A stretch of DNA of 64,000 nucleotides from an uncultured Pseudoteredinibacter sp. (lineage in GTDB: Bacteria > Pseudomonadota > Gammaproteobacteria > Pseudomonadales > Cellvibrionaceae), in contig NZ_CANMYE010000002.1 in assembly GCF_947502065.1 (NCBI RefSeq), forward strand, positions 124,001 through 188,000, given 5' to 3'. The position numbers and the translations under genes are program-made. Positions 10,458-19,858 of the stretch are shown in pieces. Positions within the stretch are counted from its first letter, which is position 1. Every line of letters begins with the position of its first letter. The notes under the pieces are model-generated. The model saw only the letters and a list, made by a program, of their open reading frames with translations. It had not been told where the DNA came from and did no database searches.

Positions 10458-12245
10458 TTAAGCGATGGTCAGCAGGTTATCGCCAACGGCAACAGAGTCA
10501 CCCTCTTTGATATTGATGCTGCCAATGGTGCCGGATTTAGGTGCACTTACTTCGGTTTCCATCTTCATGGCTTCCAAAATAATAATGGTGTCACCTTCAT
10601 TTACTTGCTGGCCTGGGCTGACCAATACCTTAAAGATATTACCCGCCAATGGCGCAGGCACTGGATCACCGCCGGCCGGTACCGCGCCGCCAGCTGCTGG
10701 AGCCGCTGCTGCCGCACCACCAACAGGGGCAATACCGGTTAGGTCGCCGCCATTAGCTACTGTTACAGTGTAAGAAGCACCTTCAACGGTTACGGTGTAA
10801 ACCTCTTCACCCGCGTCGTTAGTTACCGTAGAACCTTCTTTGCCGGTAGGCACAGGTTCAAATGCCGAGGCATCGCCACGATTTTCTAGGAACTTCAAAC
10901 CAATCTGCGGGAACAGGGCATAGGTTAGAACGTCATCAATTTCACGCTCGCCCGCTTCTAACTTGACGCCCTTCTCTTTGGCCAACTCCTGTAACTCTGC
11001 AGTGAGCTTGTCCAATTCAGGTTCTAGCAAATCCGCTGGACGACAAGTGATCGCCTCTGCTCCATCCAAAACGCGATCTTGCAACTCTTTGTTGTAAGCC
11101 GCTGGTGCTGCGCCGTACTCGCCTTTCAATACGCCCTGGGTTTCTTTGGAGATTGACTTATAACGCTCACCGGTTAGAACATTTAGAACCGCCTGAGTAC
11201 CTACGATCTGTGAAGTTGGAGTAACTAGTGGGATAAAGCCCAAATCTTCGCGTACACGCGGAATCTCGTTCAGCACATCGGCGAATTTGTCTTCAGCGCC
11301 TTGGTCTCGCAGCTGGTTTTCCATATTGGTCAACATGCCGCCAGGAACCTGAGCTGTCAAAATACGACCATCGATACCGCGCAATGAGCCTTCAAACTTG
11401 GCGTACTTCTTACGCACTTCACGGAAGTAGTTGGCGATTTCTTCCAGCAGCGTCAAATCCAAGCCCGTGTCACGATCTTGCCCTTGCAAGATAGCAACCA
11501 TCGATTCTGTTGGGCTGTGACCGTAAGTCATGGACATTGAAGAAATAGCGGTGTCGATATTATCGATACCCGCTTCTACACACTTCAGTGCAGTCGCAGT
11601 AGAAAGGCCAGTAGTGGCATGACACTGCATGTGAATTGGAATATTACAGGCTTCTTTAAGCTTAGTGACTAGCTCATAACCCGCGTATGGCGTTAGCAAG
11701 CCCGCCATATCTTTAATGGCGATAGAATCAGCGCCCATATCTTCAATTAAGCGGCCCTGATCTACCCACATATCAATAGTGTGCACTGGGCTTAAGGTAT
11801 AAGCGATGGTGCCCTGGGCGTGTTTACCCTGCTTTTTAACCGCTTTTAGTGCGGTTTCGATATTGCGCATATCGTTCATGGCATCGAAAACACGGAAGAC
11901 ATCAACACCGTTTACCGCACAGCGCTCTACAAACTTGTCGACAACATCATCAGCGTAATGACGATAACCCAAAATATTCTGGCCGCGGAACAGCATCTGC
12001 ATAGGGGTATTCGGCATGGCTTTTTTCAGCTCACGAATACGTTCCCAAGGGTCTTCACCCAAATAACGGATACAGGCGTCGAAGGTCGCTCCACCCCAAG
12101 TTTCCAAAGACCAGAAGCCAACTTGATCAAGCTTCTCAGCAATGGGCAGCATATCGTCGATACGCATACGGGTGGCAAATAGGGACTGGTGGGCATCACG
12201 TAAAACTACATCGGTAATGCCTAGTGGTTTTTTGTTTTCGCTCAT
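10458..12245 (-). CDS. oadA: Oxaloacetate decarboxylase, alpha subunit
   Basis: The cytoplasmic carboxyltransferase and biotin-carrier subunit of the sodium-pumping decarboxylase (oxaloacetate to pyruvate and CO2). Residues 1-300 form the HMGL-like barrel ([17 protein letters not shown]; metal-binding HMQCHATTG), then the PYC_OADA conserved domain, an Ala/Pro/Gly-rich linker (about 505-530), and a C-terminal biotinyl domain with the biotin lysine in [10 protein letters not shown]. Length 595 is typical. It lies between oadG and oadB. The pump links oxaloacetate breakdown to a Na+ gradient, common in marine gammaproteobacteria. Confidence 0.97.
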   Translation of the reverse strand: MSENKKPLGITDVVLRDAHQSLFATRMRIDDMLPIAEKLDQVGFWSLETWGGATFDACIRYLGEDPWERIRELKKAMPNTPMQMLFRGQNILGYRHYADDVVDKFVERCAVNGVDVFRVFDAMNDMRNIETALKAVKKQGKHAQGTIAYTLSPVHTIDMWVDQGRLIEDMGADSIAIKDMAGLLTPYAGYELVTKLKEACNIPIHMQCHATTGLSTATALKCVEAGIDNIDTAISSMSMTYGHSPTESMVAILQGQDRDTGLDLTLLEEIANYFREVRKKYAKFEGSLRGIDGRILTAQVPGGMLTNMENQLRDQGAEDKFADVLNEIPRVREDLGFIPLVTPTSQIVGTQAVLNVLTGERYKSISKETQGVLKGEYGAAPAAYNKELQDRVLDGAEAITCRPADLLEPELDKLTAELQELAKEKGVKLEAGEREIDDVLTYALFPQIGLKFLENRGDASAFEPVPTGKEGSTVTNDAGEEVYTVTVEGASYTVTVANGGDLTGIAPVGGAAAAAPAAGGAVPAGGDPVPAPLAGNIFKVLVSPGQQVNEGDTIIILEAMKMETEVSAPKSGTIGSINIKEGDSVAVGDNLLTIA

Positions 12246-12302
12246 AATGGTGCCTTTAACTGGTGCCTAGCTAGCGCTGGCTTCCTAATTTCTAGTGGGC
12301 TG

Positions 12303-12545
12303 TTATTTGTTTCGATGCTGCTCAATAGCGGCCTGAATAATCGCGATCAACTTTGGATCGTTAACTTGGGCAGGGGTCGTAGGTGCAGGGCCTGGCCTCG
12401 CCTCAGGTTCCGCTTCAGGAAAAAACTTCTGAATAAGCGACGACATGATCGTCACAGATATCACGAGCAGGGTTAGGAATACGAATACCGTTCCCATCCC
12501 GAATAGCATCAGGTCAAAACCCTGCTGCATTAGGCTTGCTGACAT
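12303..12545 (-). CDS. oadG: Oxaloacetate decarboxylase, gamma subunit
   Basis: A small 80-residue subunit that joins alpha to beta. It has one N-terminal membrane helix (about 10-36, LMLFGMGTVFVFLTLLVIS) and a Pro/Ala-rich linker. The C-terminal end PKLIAIIQAAIEQHR is the alpha-subunit-binding region; Zn-binding histidines lie near the C-terminus in the family, and here only one is evident. ATG 12545 is chosen because a GAGGAG lies 7 nt upstream; an earlier in-frame start would add 11 residues. First gene of the oad operon. Confidence 0.93.
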   Translation of the reverse strand: MSASLMQQGFDLMLFGMGTVFVFLTLLVISVTIMSSLIQKFFPEAEPEARPGPAPTTPAQVNDPKLIAIIQAAIEQHRNK

Positions 12546-12578
12546 GGTGGTCTCCTCGAAATCATATGAAGCTCGCAC

Positions 12579-12947
12579 AAGGCAAGTTTATACGTTTCTC
12601 TTATACGCTCTTTGATCCGCTTCATATAGACAGAAGCAGAATGAAGGCTTTTGTTAACAGCCCTTTAACGACTCGCCATTTAGGCTCGCGGCTCACTAGG
12701 GGGCCAAATCAGTGAGCTTGGAGAATGTATCTTGATCGGTCAAGGTAAGCAAATTTTCGCGCTTACTACAAAACTACAAAAACACTACAAAAAACATTTT
12801 TCTTATGATTCAATGACTTACAAAACCCGTTTCGTCTGAAACCACCTAAACCATCACCCTAAACTACAAGAAATTCCCCACTTGCACCGCACGCACTTAG
12901 AGATACCGCAACAATTACAGTAGAATGCTCGATTTTCAGCGAAGTTT
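12579..12947. other. Intergenic region between oadG and dusC
   Basis: This 369-bp divergent region must hold the oad promoter and the dusC promoter. It contains three copies of ACTACAAAA at 12765, 12773 and 12784, and a degenerate fourth (ACTACAAGA) at 12863. A TAGAAT (12921-12926) could be the dusC -10. No ORF or structured RNA was recognised. Confidence 0.5.
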
Positions 12948-13925
12948 ATGCGTTTATTGTTAGCCCCAATGGAAGGTGTTGTCGACTTCCAGATGCGCCA
13001 AATACTCACCGATATTGGCGGTCTTGATGCTTGCGTTACCGAATTTCTGCGCATTTGTGAGCAGCGGCTGCCAAGACGAGTCTTTATTAAACTGTGCCCA
13101 GAACTGGAACAGCAAAGTAAAACTCAAGCCAATACTCCTGTGGCCTTTCAATTGCTCGGCGGCAATGCTGAGGCCATGGCTTACAATGCCGCCAAAGCCG
13201 CAAGCCTTGGAGCTCACAGTATTGATCTAAATTTTGGCTGCCCAGCCAAAACGGTAAACCGCAATGACGGTGGCGCTAAGCTGCTGCAAGAACCACAGCG
13301 GGTACACAATATTGTAAAAGCCGTCAGAAGCGCGGTACCTCGCGACATCGATGTAACGGCTAAAATTCGCTTAGGATTTAAAGACCGCAGCTTAGGATTA
13401 GACAATGCACTGGCTATTGCAGAGGGCGGCGCTCAACAATTAGTGGTTCATGCCCGCAGCAAGGCCGACGGCTACCGGCCCCCGGCCTATTGGAGCGAAT
13501 TGCGACCACTAAGAGAACAACTGAGCATTCCAGTTATCGCCAACGGCGAGATATGGAGCCCTGAGGATTTGCGACGCTGCGCCGAACAAAGTGGCTGTGT
13601 GGACTTTATGATAGGCCGAGGGCTATTAGCTCGCCCGGACTTAGCCTTACAAATAAAAAACCCCGACCAACATATCCCCTGGCAGTGGAACAATATATTG
13701 CCTATATTGCACAGCTTTTTTAAAAAAGGGCTGACTCAATACCCCGAAAAGTATTGCGGCAACCGTTTAAAGCAATGGTTTATGTATCTCCAGCGCAGCT
13801 ACCCTGAAGCTGAGATGTTCTTCAATAAACTAAAACGCTTGCGAAACCGCATCGAAATTGAAGACCTCTTTATACAACAGGCAATAGCACACGATATCAA
13901 TTTAGACTATGGCAATGACAGATAG
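12948..13925 (+). CDS. dusC: tRNA-dihydrouridine(16) synthase DusC
   Basis: An FMN-dependent reductase that makes dihydrouridine at position 16 of tRNA. Its 325 residues open with LLLAPMEGVVDFQMRQ. The catalytic cysteine is in NFGCPAKTVNRNDGGAKLL, and the FMN-phosphate region is VIANGEIW/GRGLLARPDL. The DusC-specific C-terminal helical domain (KQWFMYLQRSYPEAE) separates it from DusA and DusB. It overlaps the following SpoU methyltransferase gene by 17 nt, so the two tRNA/rRNA-modification genes are probably co-translated. Confidence 0.94.
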   Translation: MRLLLAPMEGVVDFQMRQILTDIGGLDACVTEFLRICEQRLPRRVFIKLCPELEQQSKTQANTPVAFQLLGGNAEAMAYNAAKAASLGAHSIDLNFGCPAKTVNRNDGGAKLLQEPQRVHNIVKAVRSAVPRDIDVTAKIRLGFKDRSLGLDNALAIAEGGAQQLVVHARSKADGYRPPAYWSELRPLREQLSIPVIANGEIWSPEDLRRCAEQSGCVDFMIGRGLLARPDLALQIKNPDQHIPWQWNNILPILHSFFKKGLTQYPEKYCGNRLKQWFMYLQRSYPEAEMFFNKLKRLRNRIEIEDLFIQQAIAHDINLDYGNDR

Positions 13926-14430
13926 ACAACTGCAACATCATGAGCACAAACAAGCTAGCCCCAATAAGACGGCAATCTTCTTTTTACTGCATGATATCGA
14001 GTCACCCAGTAATGTAGGGGCTATCTTTCGTTGCGCTGACGCCCTGGGCTGCCAACACATCTATTTGAGCGGCAGCACAGCAGCACCACCAAATCGCAAA
14101 TTACGCAAGGCCTCACGCTCGGCCGAACTCCATGTAAGCTACAGTCAACACCAAAATTATCAAGAAGTCTTTGAAATACTGAACACCTCAAAGATAGCAA
14201 GCGTTGCACTTGAATTAAGCCTGCAAAGTGAAGCTATTACTGACTTTCAAAAAAAGCCTAACTCAATGGGTATTTGCATAATACCGGGTTCTGAAAATCA
14301 TGGTTTAGACACAAAGCTGCTGAATGCCTGCGAAGCCGCTGTTCACATCCCTATGCGAGGCAAAAACTCCTCCATGAACCTTGCAACAGCTTGTGCAATA
14401 GCTGCATACCAACTTTCGACTCTCGAATGA
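13909..14430 (+). CDS. TrmH/SpoU-family RNA 2'-O-methyltransferase
   Basis: A 173-residue SPOUT (trefoil-knot) methyltransferase that would transfer a methyl group from SAM to a ribose 2'-OH in tRNA or rRNA. The motifs are motif 1 DIESPSNVGAIFRCADALG, motif 2 IIPGSENHGLD and motif 3 IPMRGKNSSMNLATACAIAAY. There is no extra N-terminal substrate-binding domain, so it resembles the short TrmH group. Target nucleotide unknown. Its start lies inside dusC, which suggests translational coupling. Either of two ATGs (13909 or 13915) could be used. Confidence 0.9.
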   Translation: MAMTDRQLQHHEHKQASPNKTAIFFLLHDIESPSNVGAIFRCADALGCQHIYLSGSTAAPPNRKLRKASRSAELHVSYSQHQNYQEVFEILNTSKIASVALELSLQSEAITDFQKKPNSMGICIIPGSENHGLDTKLLNACEAAVHIPMRGKNSSMNLATACAIAAYQLSTLE

Positions 14431-14441
14431 GAGCAGGCAAG

Positions 14442-15188
14442 TTAAGCTATTTTCTCAACACCATTTTCCGGCAATAGCTGATTGGCCTTATCCTCACACA
14501 ATCGCTGATCGATCTCCCTAAATAGATCCGAAACTTCTCGACTAATATTGCGCATAAAGACTTCACGCTCGAACAAAAACGGTGACCGCCAACCGCAGTG
14601 CTTAACAGGATCGCCAATTTCTTCAAACTTAAAGCCGGAATGTTTAATAAGCTGAGCTAATCGGGGCTCCATCATGGCCGCACCGTATTCCGCTTCTGAA
14701 TTTACAAACAGAGAAACACAAATAGAAAACAGGCCTAAAAGCACCACAGGAGCCTTACAAGCTTCCAATAGATCAGCATTTTCTGGAAGGGTAGCATCCC
14801 GGCGCACCTGCCCCCTAAACTCCGGCAATACAGCTAATCGAGAAAACTCAATAATTTTTCCCGGCAGAAAAACATCAGGGTCAAATAGCTCACGATTTAA
14901 GTGATCCTTAAAAACTGTCTCGTAAGGTAATTGCTTCTCGGGCATCTCCATGCTGCCACCGATAATTCGAGCACAGGCAACAGCTCTACCGCTTGGCTTA
15001 TGTAACAATAGCGCATGCTCAGAGTGGGCATCATACTCATCAACTTCCATCTCGTAGTCATCGGCGTCAAAATAATTAAGCTCGCGACAAAAAACGCTAT
15101 GACGAATTCGATAACACTGTTCCAAATCCTGTGGACTAAAAGCTCTTTTTACATCATAAAATTTTTTAAAATGGTCTAGCAACGTCAT
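14442..15188 (-). CDS. PEP-CTERM/exosortase-associated acyltransferase (GNAT/autoinducer-synthase-like)
   Basis: A 248-residue protein of the TIGR03694-like family, related to LuxI-type acyl-homoserine-lactone synthases. The N-terminal part carries FSPQDLEQCYRIRHSVFCRELNY followed by acidic residues (DEYDAHSEHAL), then ACARIIGG and IEFSRLAVLPEFRG, which correspond to the conserved RxxVF, D and SR positions of the fold. ATG 15188 follows a strong GGAGGGAG. No exosortase, PEP-CTERM substrate or LuxR regulator lies nearby, so it stands alone here. The product (acyl amino acid, acyl lactone or other) cannot be told. Confidence 0.8.
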   Translation of the reverse strand: MTLLDHFKKFYDVKRAFSPQDLEQCYRIRHSVFCRELNYFDADDYEMEVDEYDAHSEHALLLHKPSGRAVACARIIGGSMEMPEKQLPYETVFKDHLNRELFDPDVFLPGKIIEFSRLAVLPEFRGQVRRDATLPENADLLEACKAPVVLLGLFSICVSLFVNSEAEYGAAMMEPRLAQLIKHSGFKFEEIGDPVKHCGWRSPFLFEREVFMRNISREVSDLFREIDQRLCEDKANQLLPENGVEKIA

Positions 15189-15354
15189 CTTACTCCCTCC
15201 AAACTGATTGTGAAAACAAACACCCACAGTCGACCCCAAGGAGATCCTACTCTTTCACAGACTACAACAATACTTTTAATAAGCTATGTCAAAGTAATAT
15301 TATTTTTTTAAGATATGGTTTATCTTTTTCCACTTTATCAACAAAGCAGAATCC

Positions 15355-16137
15355 ATGATGAACAAAAACAAAGGTTATGTAAACCAAGATTATTTAAGCC
15401 AAGCCGCGCAAATGTTTGCACCAATAAAATTAAATAGTTATGAAAAACTGCAGGCAAACAACATCCACTCATTAATCGACGTAGGCTGCGGCACCGGCAT
15501 TGACACCACCACCATTGCCCAACTGCACCCCCAAATTAAAAATATTATCGGTGTAGATTATGATAAAGAAATGGTCGAGCAAGCCGATAAGCTAGCCAAG
15601 GAAAAGGAATGCAGTGACAGGACGCAACACCAGCACGCCAATAGCTACGAATTACCCTTCGAAGACAATAGCTTTGATGCAGTTCGGGCCGAGCGCCTAT
15701 TCATGCATCTAGAGCAGCCTGAGAAAGCCTTACGAGAAATGCTACGCATTGCAAAACCAGGCGGACGAATGGTAATTGTGGAAACAGATTGGGCAAGTAT
15801 GTCGGTAAACAATGGGCTTGATGAATTAGAGCGCCGGCTAAGTCACTACTTTGCAAACGAGTTTTTAAACAATGGCTATTCAGCACGGCGTTTGCCAGGC
15901 CAATTTAAAGCAGCGGGTATCGAAAACGTAGAGATTGAAATTAAAAGTTTGCAGTCGTATGACTTTCAATTATGGCTGTTATTATCACAACACACTGTAA
16001 TGATGGAAAAAGCCTTGCAGGACAACTTTGTAAGTCAGAAGGAATTTGACGCCTGGAATAGCAATTTAGAAGATAACAGTTCTAAAAAGTCATTCTTTAG
16101 CACTATCAATATCATGACTTTTTCCTGCGACACCTAG
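15355..16137 (+). CDS. Class I SAM-dependent methyltransferase, UbiE/Methyltransf_11-like
   Basis: A 260-residue cytoplasmic methyltransferase. Motif I is LIDVGCGTGIDTTTIA (about 40-55), the acidic loop after strand 2 is GVDYDKEM, and the motif IV/post region reads NSFDAVRAERLFMHL and IAKPGGRMVIVETDW. The C-terminal third is lysine- and asparagine-rich and shows no known substrate domain. The upstream 110 bp is AT-rich. The substrate cannot be inferred; it is divergent from the acyltransferase gene, which may or may not be relevant. Confidence 0.85.
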   Translation: MMNKNKGYVNQDYLSQAAQMFAPIKLNSYEKLQANNIHSLIDVGCGTGIDTTTIAQLHPQIKNIIGVDYDKEMVEQADKLAKEKECSDRTQHQHANSYELPFEDNSFDAVRAERLFMHLEQPEKALREMLRIAKPGGRMVIVETDWASMSVNNGLDELERRLSHYFANEFLNNGYSARRLPGQFKAAGIENVEIEIKSLQSYDFQLWLLLSQHTVMMEKALQDNFVSQKEFDAWNSNLEDNSSKKSFFSTINIMTFSCDT

Positions 16138-16458
16138 GTCATTGTAACCAAGTGTCGCCAAAAGCCTCTACGCCGCAGGCGGAAAGTAGCGCCACTTTTT
16201 AGCGTGTAGCCTGCTAGGCACGAGCGTAAGCGACATATATCGGATATAATTTATCAGTCAATAAAGTCTAAAAAGAACTAAGATTAAAGAATGGCTTGAT
16301 TGTTAACGCTGTTGAACGTCAGCTCAGAAAACAGGGAGGCAAGAACTAGGTTAGGAAACCAGTAGATTTCAGCTAACCTTGCACTAACAAGTGTAGTGCT
16401 TTGGGATATAGTCGAAATTAAACAATTAGCGAATTATAGGTATAGCGGAAATAGCTAA
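16138..16458. other. Intergenic region before the c-di-GMP operon
   Basis: A 321-bp gap with no ORF of note. A TATAAT lies at 16245-16250 (no good -35 seen), and a short hairpin GCACTA / TAGTGC starts near 16380. The long leader (about 200 nt from the putative -10 to the ATG) could hold regulation, but I could not match it to a c-di-GMP riboswitch. Confidence 0.4.
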
Positions 16459-19392
16459 ATGCGAGCGGGTTTTTTAAGTTTAAAGTGGCAAGTAGCTATT
16501 AGCGTTAGCCTAATTCTATTCTTGGGAATCGGCCTAATTACTAGCTTTGGCCAAAAGAATCTTGAAGAGACCTTTGTTCAGGAACGAGAGAGAATTTTAA
16601 AGGATCGTCAACGTTCTATTGATACCGCCTTGCTGTCCATCCAAGGCCAACTATTACACCTTGCTGGCCATCTACAAGGACAAGCCTCCCAGCGAACCGA
16701 ACCGAACTCTCTGCGAGAACGTCTAAGTGATACTATTCATTCAAATTGGGATCAATTGAATTTTGAATGGGAAGTTGATGCCGTTTTGCTTTATGGCAGT
16801 GAGCAAGAACCATGGCTACACCTTGGCCTCCCAACGATGCAATCGCTACTTCCTAAAGAGTGGCTCAACGCTGTTTACTTATCCGAATCGCCGCTAGATA
16901 AAATCTTATGCCGACATTCGTGCTGGCAGGTCGTCGCTGTACCAGTTCTTATTGATACCAATCAAAACGGTGTCATGATCCTCGTCAAGTCATTGGTCGA
17001 CGCCGTGATCGAATTTCAACAGTCTACCGCGGCCGACGTGGGAATTTTAATTCCGCAAAATGGCGCGCCGAATAGTTCCCAAACCACTCTTCGTGGCCTT
17101 CCCTTCTGGCAGCACGACATCGTCGCCCTAACAGGTGGCCAGAGCGCACAACAAGCCTTACAAGCTCTCAGCTCAGAAACAGCGTTCGAAAACCTAATTA
17201 ACCAGCGAAGAGTATTAGAGTTTAAAGAACAAAATTTGGAGCTCGCGGCAATAAATTTAAGCGGTCAACGTCCATCAGAGCAAGCTTCGGTTCTAATTAT
17301 TGAGGATGTTAGTGTTCCTTTAAATGAATTGAACTCCACCATCCAGACATTGCTGTGGGCGGCCTTAGTAATTCTAATTAGCGCGGAGATCGCACTTCTG
17401 TGGATACTTTGGCGCCCAATGAGCCAACTCAAAAAAGTGGCTACAGTCCTTCCAGAATTAGCACGCAATGACAGGAATCGACTTGAGTTACTCCCTAAGG
17501 TTTCAGAAAGCTCGATTTTACTGCGCAATGAAATTCATAACTTGCAGGATTCCAGCGTAGATCTAGCCGAAAAGCTCGCCGAAATGGATGAGCAAATAAA
17601 GCTTCGAACCCGGGGACTAAAAATACGAAGCCGAGAACTTCTGACAGAAAAGAACTTCGCTACAACATTGATCAATAACGTCCAGGCTATCATCCTAACC
17701 CAAGACAAAGATGGCAAGATTCACCTCATTAATAATGAGGGCTGTAATTTGCTTGGGGTTGCCATGAGCGCCGACAATCAAAGCAAAGAACCACTAAACT
17801 TTATGGACTGCTTTGGCTTTAATGGTAACGACATTGTAAATCACGGTATTGCAGGCCTAAGCCAAGGGCCAGGCAACAGCTTTCAACATGAGGGCGAGTT
17901 GTCATTACGCGGGCAAAACTATTACATGCAATGGAAGCATAGCTTGCTGCCAGGCAAAGAAGAAATGATCTTAACAGTAGGCATTGATCTTAGCGGTCGC
18001 AAAGCGGCCGAAGATAATTTAGCCTGGCTTGCGGACCATGATCACCTTACCAAGCTTTTCAATCGCCGCCACTTCCAGCGTGAATTTGAACAGATTTTAA
18101 AACGCAGTCATCGTAATAAACGCGCTGGAGCATTATTCTTCTTCGATATCGATCAATTTAAAGTCATTAACGATACCTCAGGGCACCCAGCTGGAGACAG
18201 ACTGCTTTGCGAAGTAGCAAACCATCTATCTCTAGGCGTACGCAATATTGACGTGTTCGCCCGACTCGGAGGGGATGAGTTTGCACTCTTAGTTGAAGAG
18301 ATTAACGACGAAGGCATTATTACCTTGGCGCAGAAACTTTGCGATATCGTCGGCAGTATTGAGGTAGATTTAAACGGTTTAAAGCACAAGATCTCCATCA
18401 GTATCGGAATCGTAAAGTTTCCAGCTCATGGGCAAGGTGTTGAAGAGTTAATGGCCAATGTGGATCTAGCCATGTATAAGGCCAAGGCCAATAATAATGG
18501 TCGCAGCAATTGGCAAATGTATTCTGCCTCCAGCAGCAGCAAAGGCGAGCTGGTAAAAACCGTTGACTGGCAAGCTCGAATTCGAAGCGCATTAGATGAA
18601 GAACGCTTGGTGCTCTATTACCAGCCAATTTACAACTTAAATGACGATAGTATTTCTCACTATGAAGCTTTAGTTCGCATGCTTGACGAAAGTGGAAATA
18701 TTATTCCGCCTGGGCAATTTATCCCCATCGCAGAACAAACTGGCTTGATTATGGAGTTAGACCAATATGTTGTGCAACAGGCAATCAAAGATTTGTCTCG
18801 ATTCCAAAGCGAAGGGCAAGATATACACATAGCAATCAATATCTCCGCCAAGGCATTGGCTAGCGGAGAATTCATACAAAGCCTTACTCAGGTCACCATG
18901 AACCGTGACAGCCTTCACGGAAAAATTATATTTGAGCTTACTGAGACCGCAGCGGTTGAAGATGTTCACATTACGGCCGATATCATCAATAGCTGTAAGC
19001 GTATGGGCTATTTGTTCTCTATTGATGACTTTGGTAAAGGTTACGCCTCTTGGTTTTACCTACGAGAGCTGCCTGTCGATTATGTAAAAATCGACGGCTC
19101 ATTTGTACGCAATTTAGCATCCAGCAAGGAAGATTACCTATTTGTGCAAGCCATCAATAATGTTGCACAGGGCCTGGGTAAAAAAACGGTTGCCGAATTT
19201 GTGGAAAATGCAGAATCTCTTGAGCTCATCAGAGAACTCGGCATCGACTACGCCCAAGGCTATTATATCGGCAAACCCGCCGAGCAGCTTTTAAAGGATG
19301 AAGACATTCTTCACTTAGATAAAAAAAGTAAAAATTCAAAAAAAGTTACAGCCATTAAAAAAAATACGGACTATGCAAAAAATAGCAACTAG
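16459..19392 (+). CDS. Membrane-bound sensor with PAS, GGDEF and EAL domains
   Basis: A 977-residue inner-membrane protein. Membrane helices at about 10-28 and 292-316 bracket a roughly 260-residue periplasmic sensor. A coiled coil (about 355-395), a PAS domain (about 400-515), GGDEF (active site LGGDEF at about 604, with RNID I-site five residues before) and EAL (about 700-950) follow. EAL residues look mostly intact: YEALVRM, INISA, ELTETA, IDDFG, KIDGSF and AQGYYIGKP, though DDFGKGYAS and AEFVE deviate from the usual DDFGTGYSS and AEGVE. Both synthesis and breakdown of c-di-GMP are possible. First gene of an overlapping three-gene operon with a PstS-like protein and a porin. Confidence 0.93.
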   Translation: MRAGFLSLKWQVAISVSLILFLGIGLITSFGQKNLEETFVQERERILKDRQRSIDTALLSIQGQLLHLAGHLQGQASQRTEPNSLRERLSDTIHSNWDQLNFEWEVDAVLLYGSEQEPWLHLGLPTMQSLLPKEWLNAVYLSESPLDKILCRHSCWQVVAVPVLIDTNQNGVMILVKSLVDAVIEFQQSTAADVGILIPQNGAPNSSQTTLRGLPFWQHDIVALTGGQSAQQALQALSSETAFENLINQRRVLEFKEQNLELAAINLSGQRPSEQASVLIIEDVSVPLNELNSTIQTLLWAALVILISAEIALLWILWRPMSQLKKVATVLPELARNDRNRLELLPKVSESSILLRNEIHNLQDSSVDLAEKLAEMDEQIKLRTRGLKIRSRELLTEKNFATTLINNVQAIILTQDKDGKIHLINNEGCNLLGVAMSADNQSKEPLNFMDCFGFNGNDIVNHGIAGLSQGPGNSFQHEGELSLRGQNYYMQWKHSLLPGKEEMILTVGIDLSGRKAAEDNLAWLADHDHLTKLFNRRHFQREFEQILKRSHRNKRAGALFFFDIDQFKVINDTSGHPAGDRLLCEVANHLSLGVRNIDVFARLGGDEFALLVEEINDEGIITLAQKLCDIVGSIEVDLNGLKHKISISIGIVKFPAHGQGVEELMANVDLAMYKAKANNNGRSNWQMYSASSSSKGELVKTVDWQARIRSALDEERLVLYYQPIYNLNDDSISHYEALVRMLDESGNIIPPGQFIPIAEQTGLIMELDQYVVQQAIKDLSRFQSEGQDIHIAINISAKALASGEFIQSLTQVTMNRDSLHGKIIFELTETAAVEDVHITADIINSCKRMGYLFSIDDFGKGYASWFYLRELPVDYVKIDGSFVRNLASSKEDYLFVQAINNVAQGLGKKTVAEFVENAESLELIRELGIDYAQGYYIGKPAEQLLKDEDILHLDKKSKNSKKVTAIKKNTDYAKNSN

Positions 19393-19858
19393 AAATAAGC
19401 CCGCGTTTCTTGGCAGTGCCTGCGAGTCTTTGCGGCGATACTTACTTAGCAGCCTGCTGCTGATGTTATGTATTCTCGAGAGCGCCGTTGCAAACCCACC
19501 CTATATTGCGGTGATTGCTCATCAAAAAGTCGATGCCGCTAGCCTTTCGGCTCCGCGCTTAAAATCTATTTTTGGGATGCGAACCACCACATGGAAGGAC
19601 GGTAAGCAAATCAAAGTCTTTGTACTTAAAGACAAAGATCCCCTGCACGTTCGTTTTGCTAAGGATGTGCTGCAAACTTATCCATACAGTCTACGTCGAA
19701 TATGGGAGCGCCGGGTCTACTCAGGGACTGGTTTAGCACCCACGGTAGTCGACTCAGAGACTGAGATGCTGAAATTAATTGCCGAAACAGAAAACGCCAT
19801 CGGCTACATTCAGCAACACAATATTGACCAAAACGTTAAGGTATTAGAAATTCAATGA
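19373..19858 (+). CDS. PstS-like periplasmic substrate-binding-type protein
   Basis: A short 161-residue protein with a signal peptide (about 12-42, YLLSSLLLMLCILESAVA). The mature part resembles one lobe of phosphate-type ABC binding proteins: a VIAHQKVDAASLSAPRLKSIF start, VFVLKDKDPLHVRFAKDVL and a C-terminal ENAIGYI motif. It is far shorter than a transport PstS (about 300 residues) and no ABC permease is nearby, so a sensing role is more likely than transport. The gene overlaps the GGDEF-EAL gene by 20 nt and the porin gene by 4 nt. Confidence 0.82.
   Translation: MQKIATRNKPAFLGSACESLRRYLLSSLLLMLCILESAVANPPYIAVIAHQKVDAASLSAPRLKSIFGMRTTTWKDGKQIKVFVLKDKDPLHVRFAKDVLQTYPYSLRRIWERRVYSGTGLAPTVVDSETEMLKLIAETENAIGYIQQHNIDQNVKVLEIQ

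Noticed and set aside
16245..16458. Possible c-di-GMP riboswitch in the leader of the GGDEF-EAL operon
   Set aside because: The conserved GEMM core could not be found; only a small hairpin is visible.
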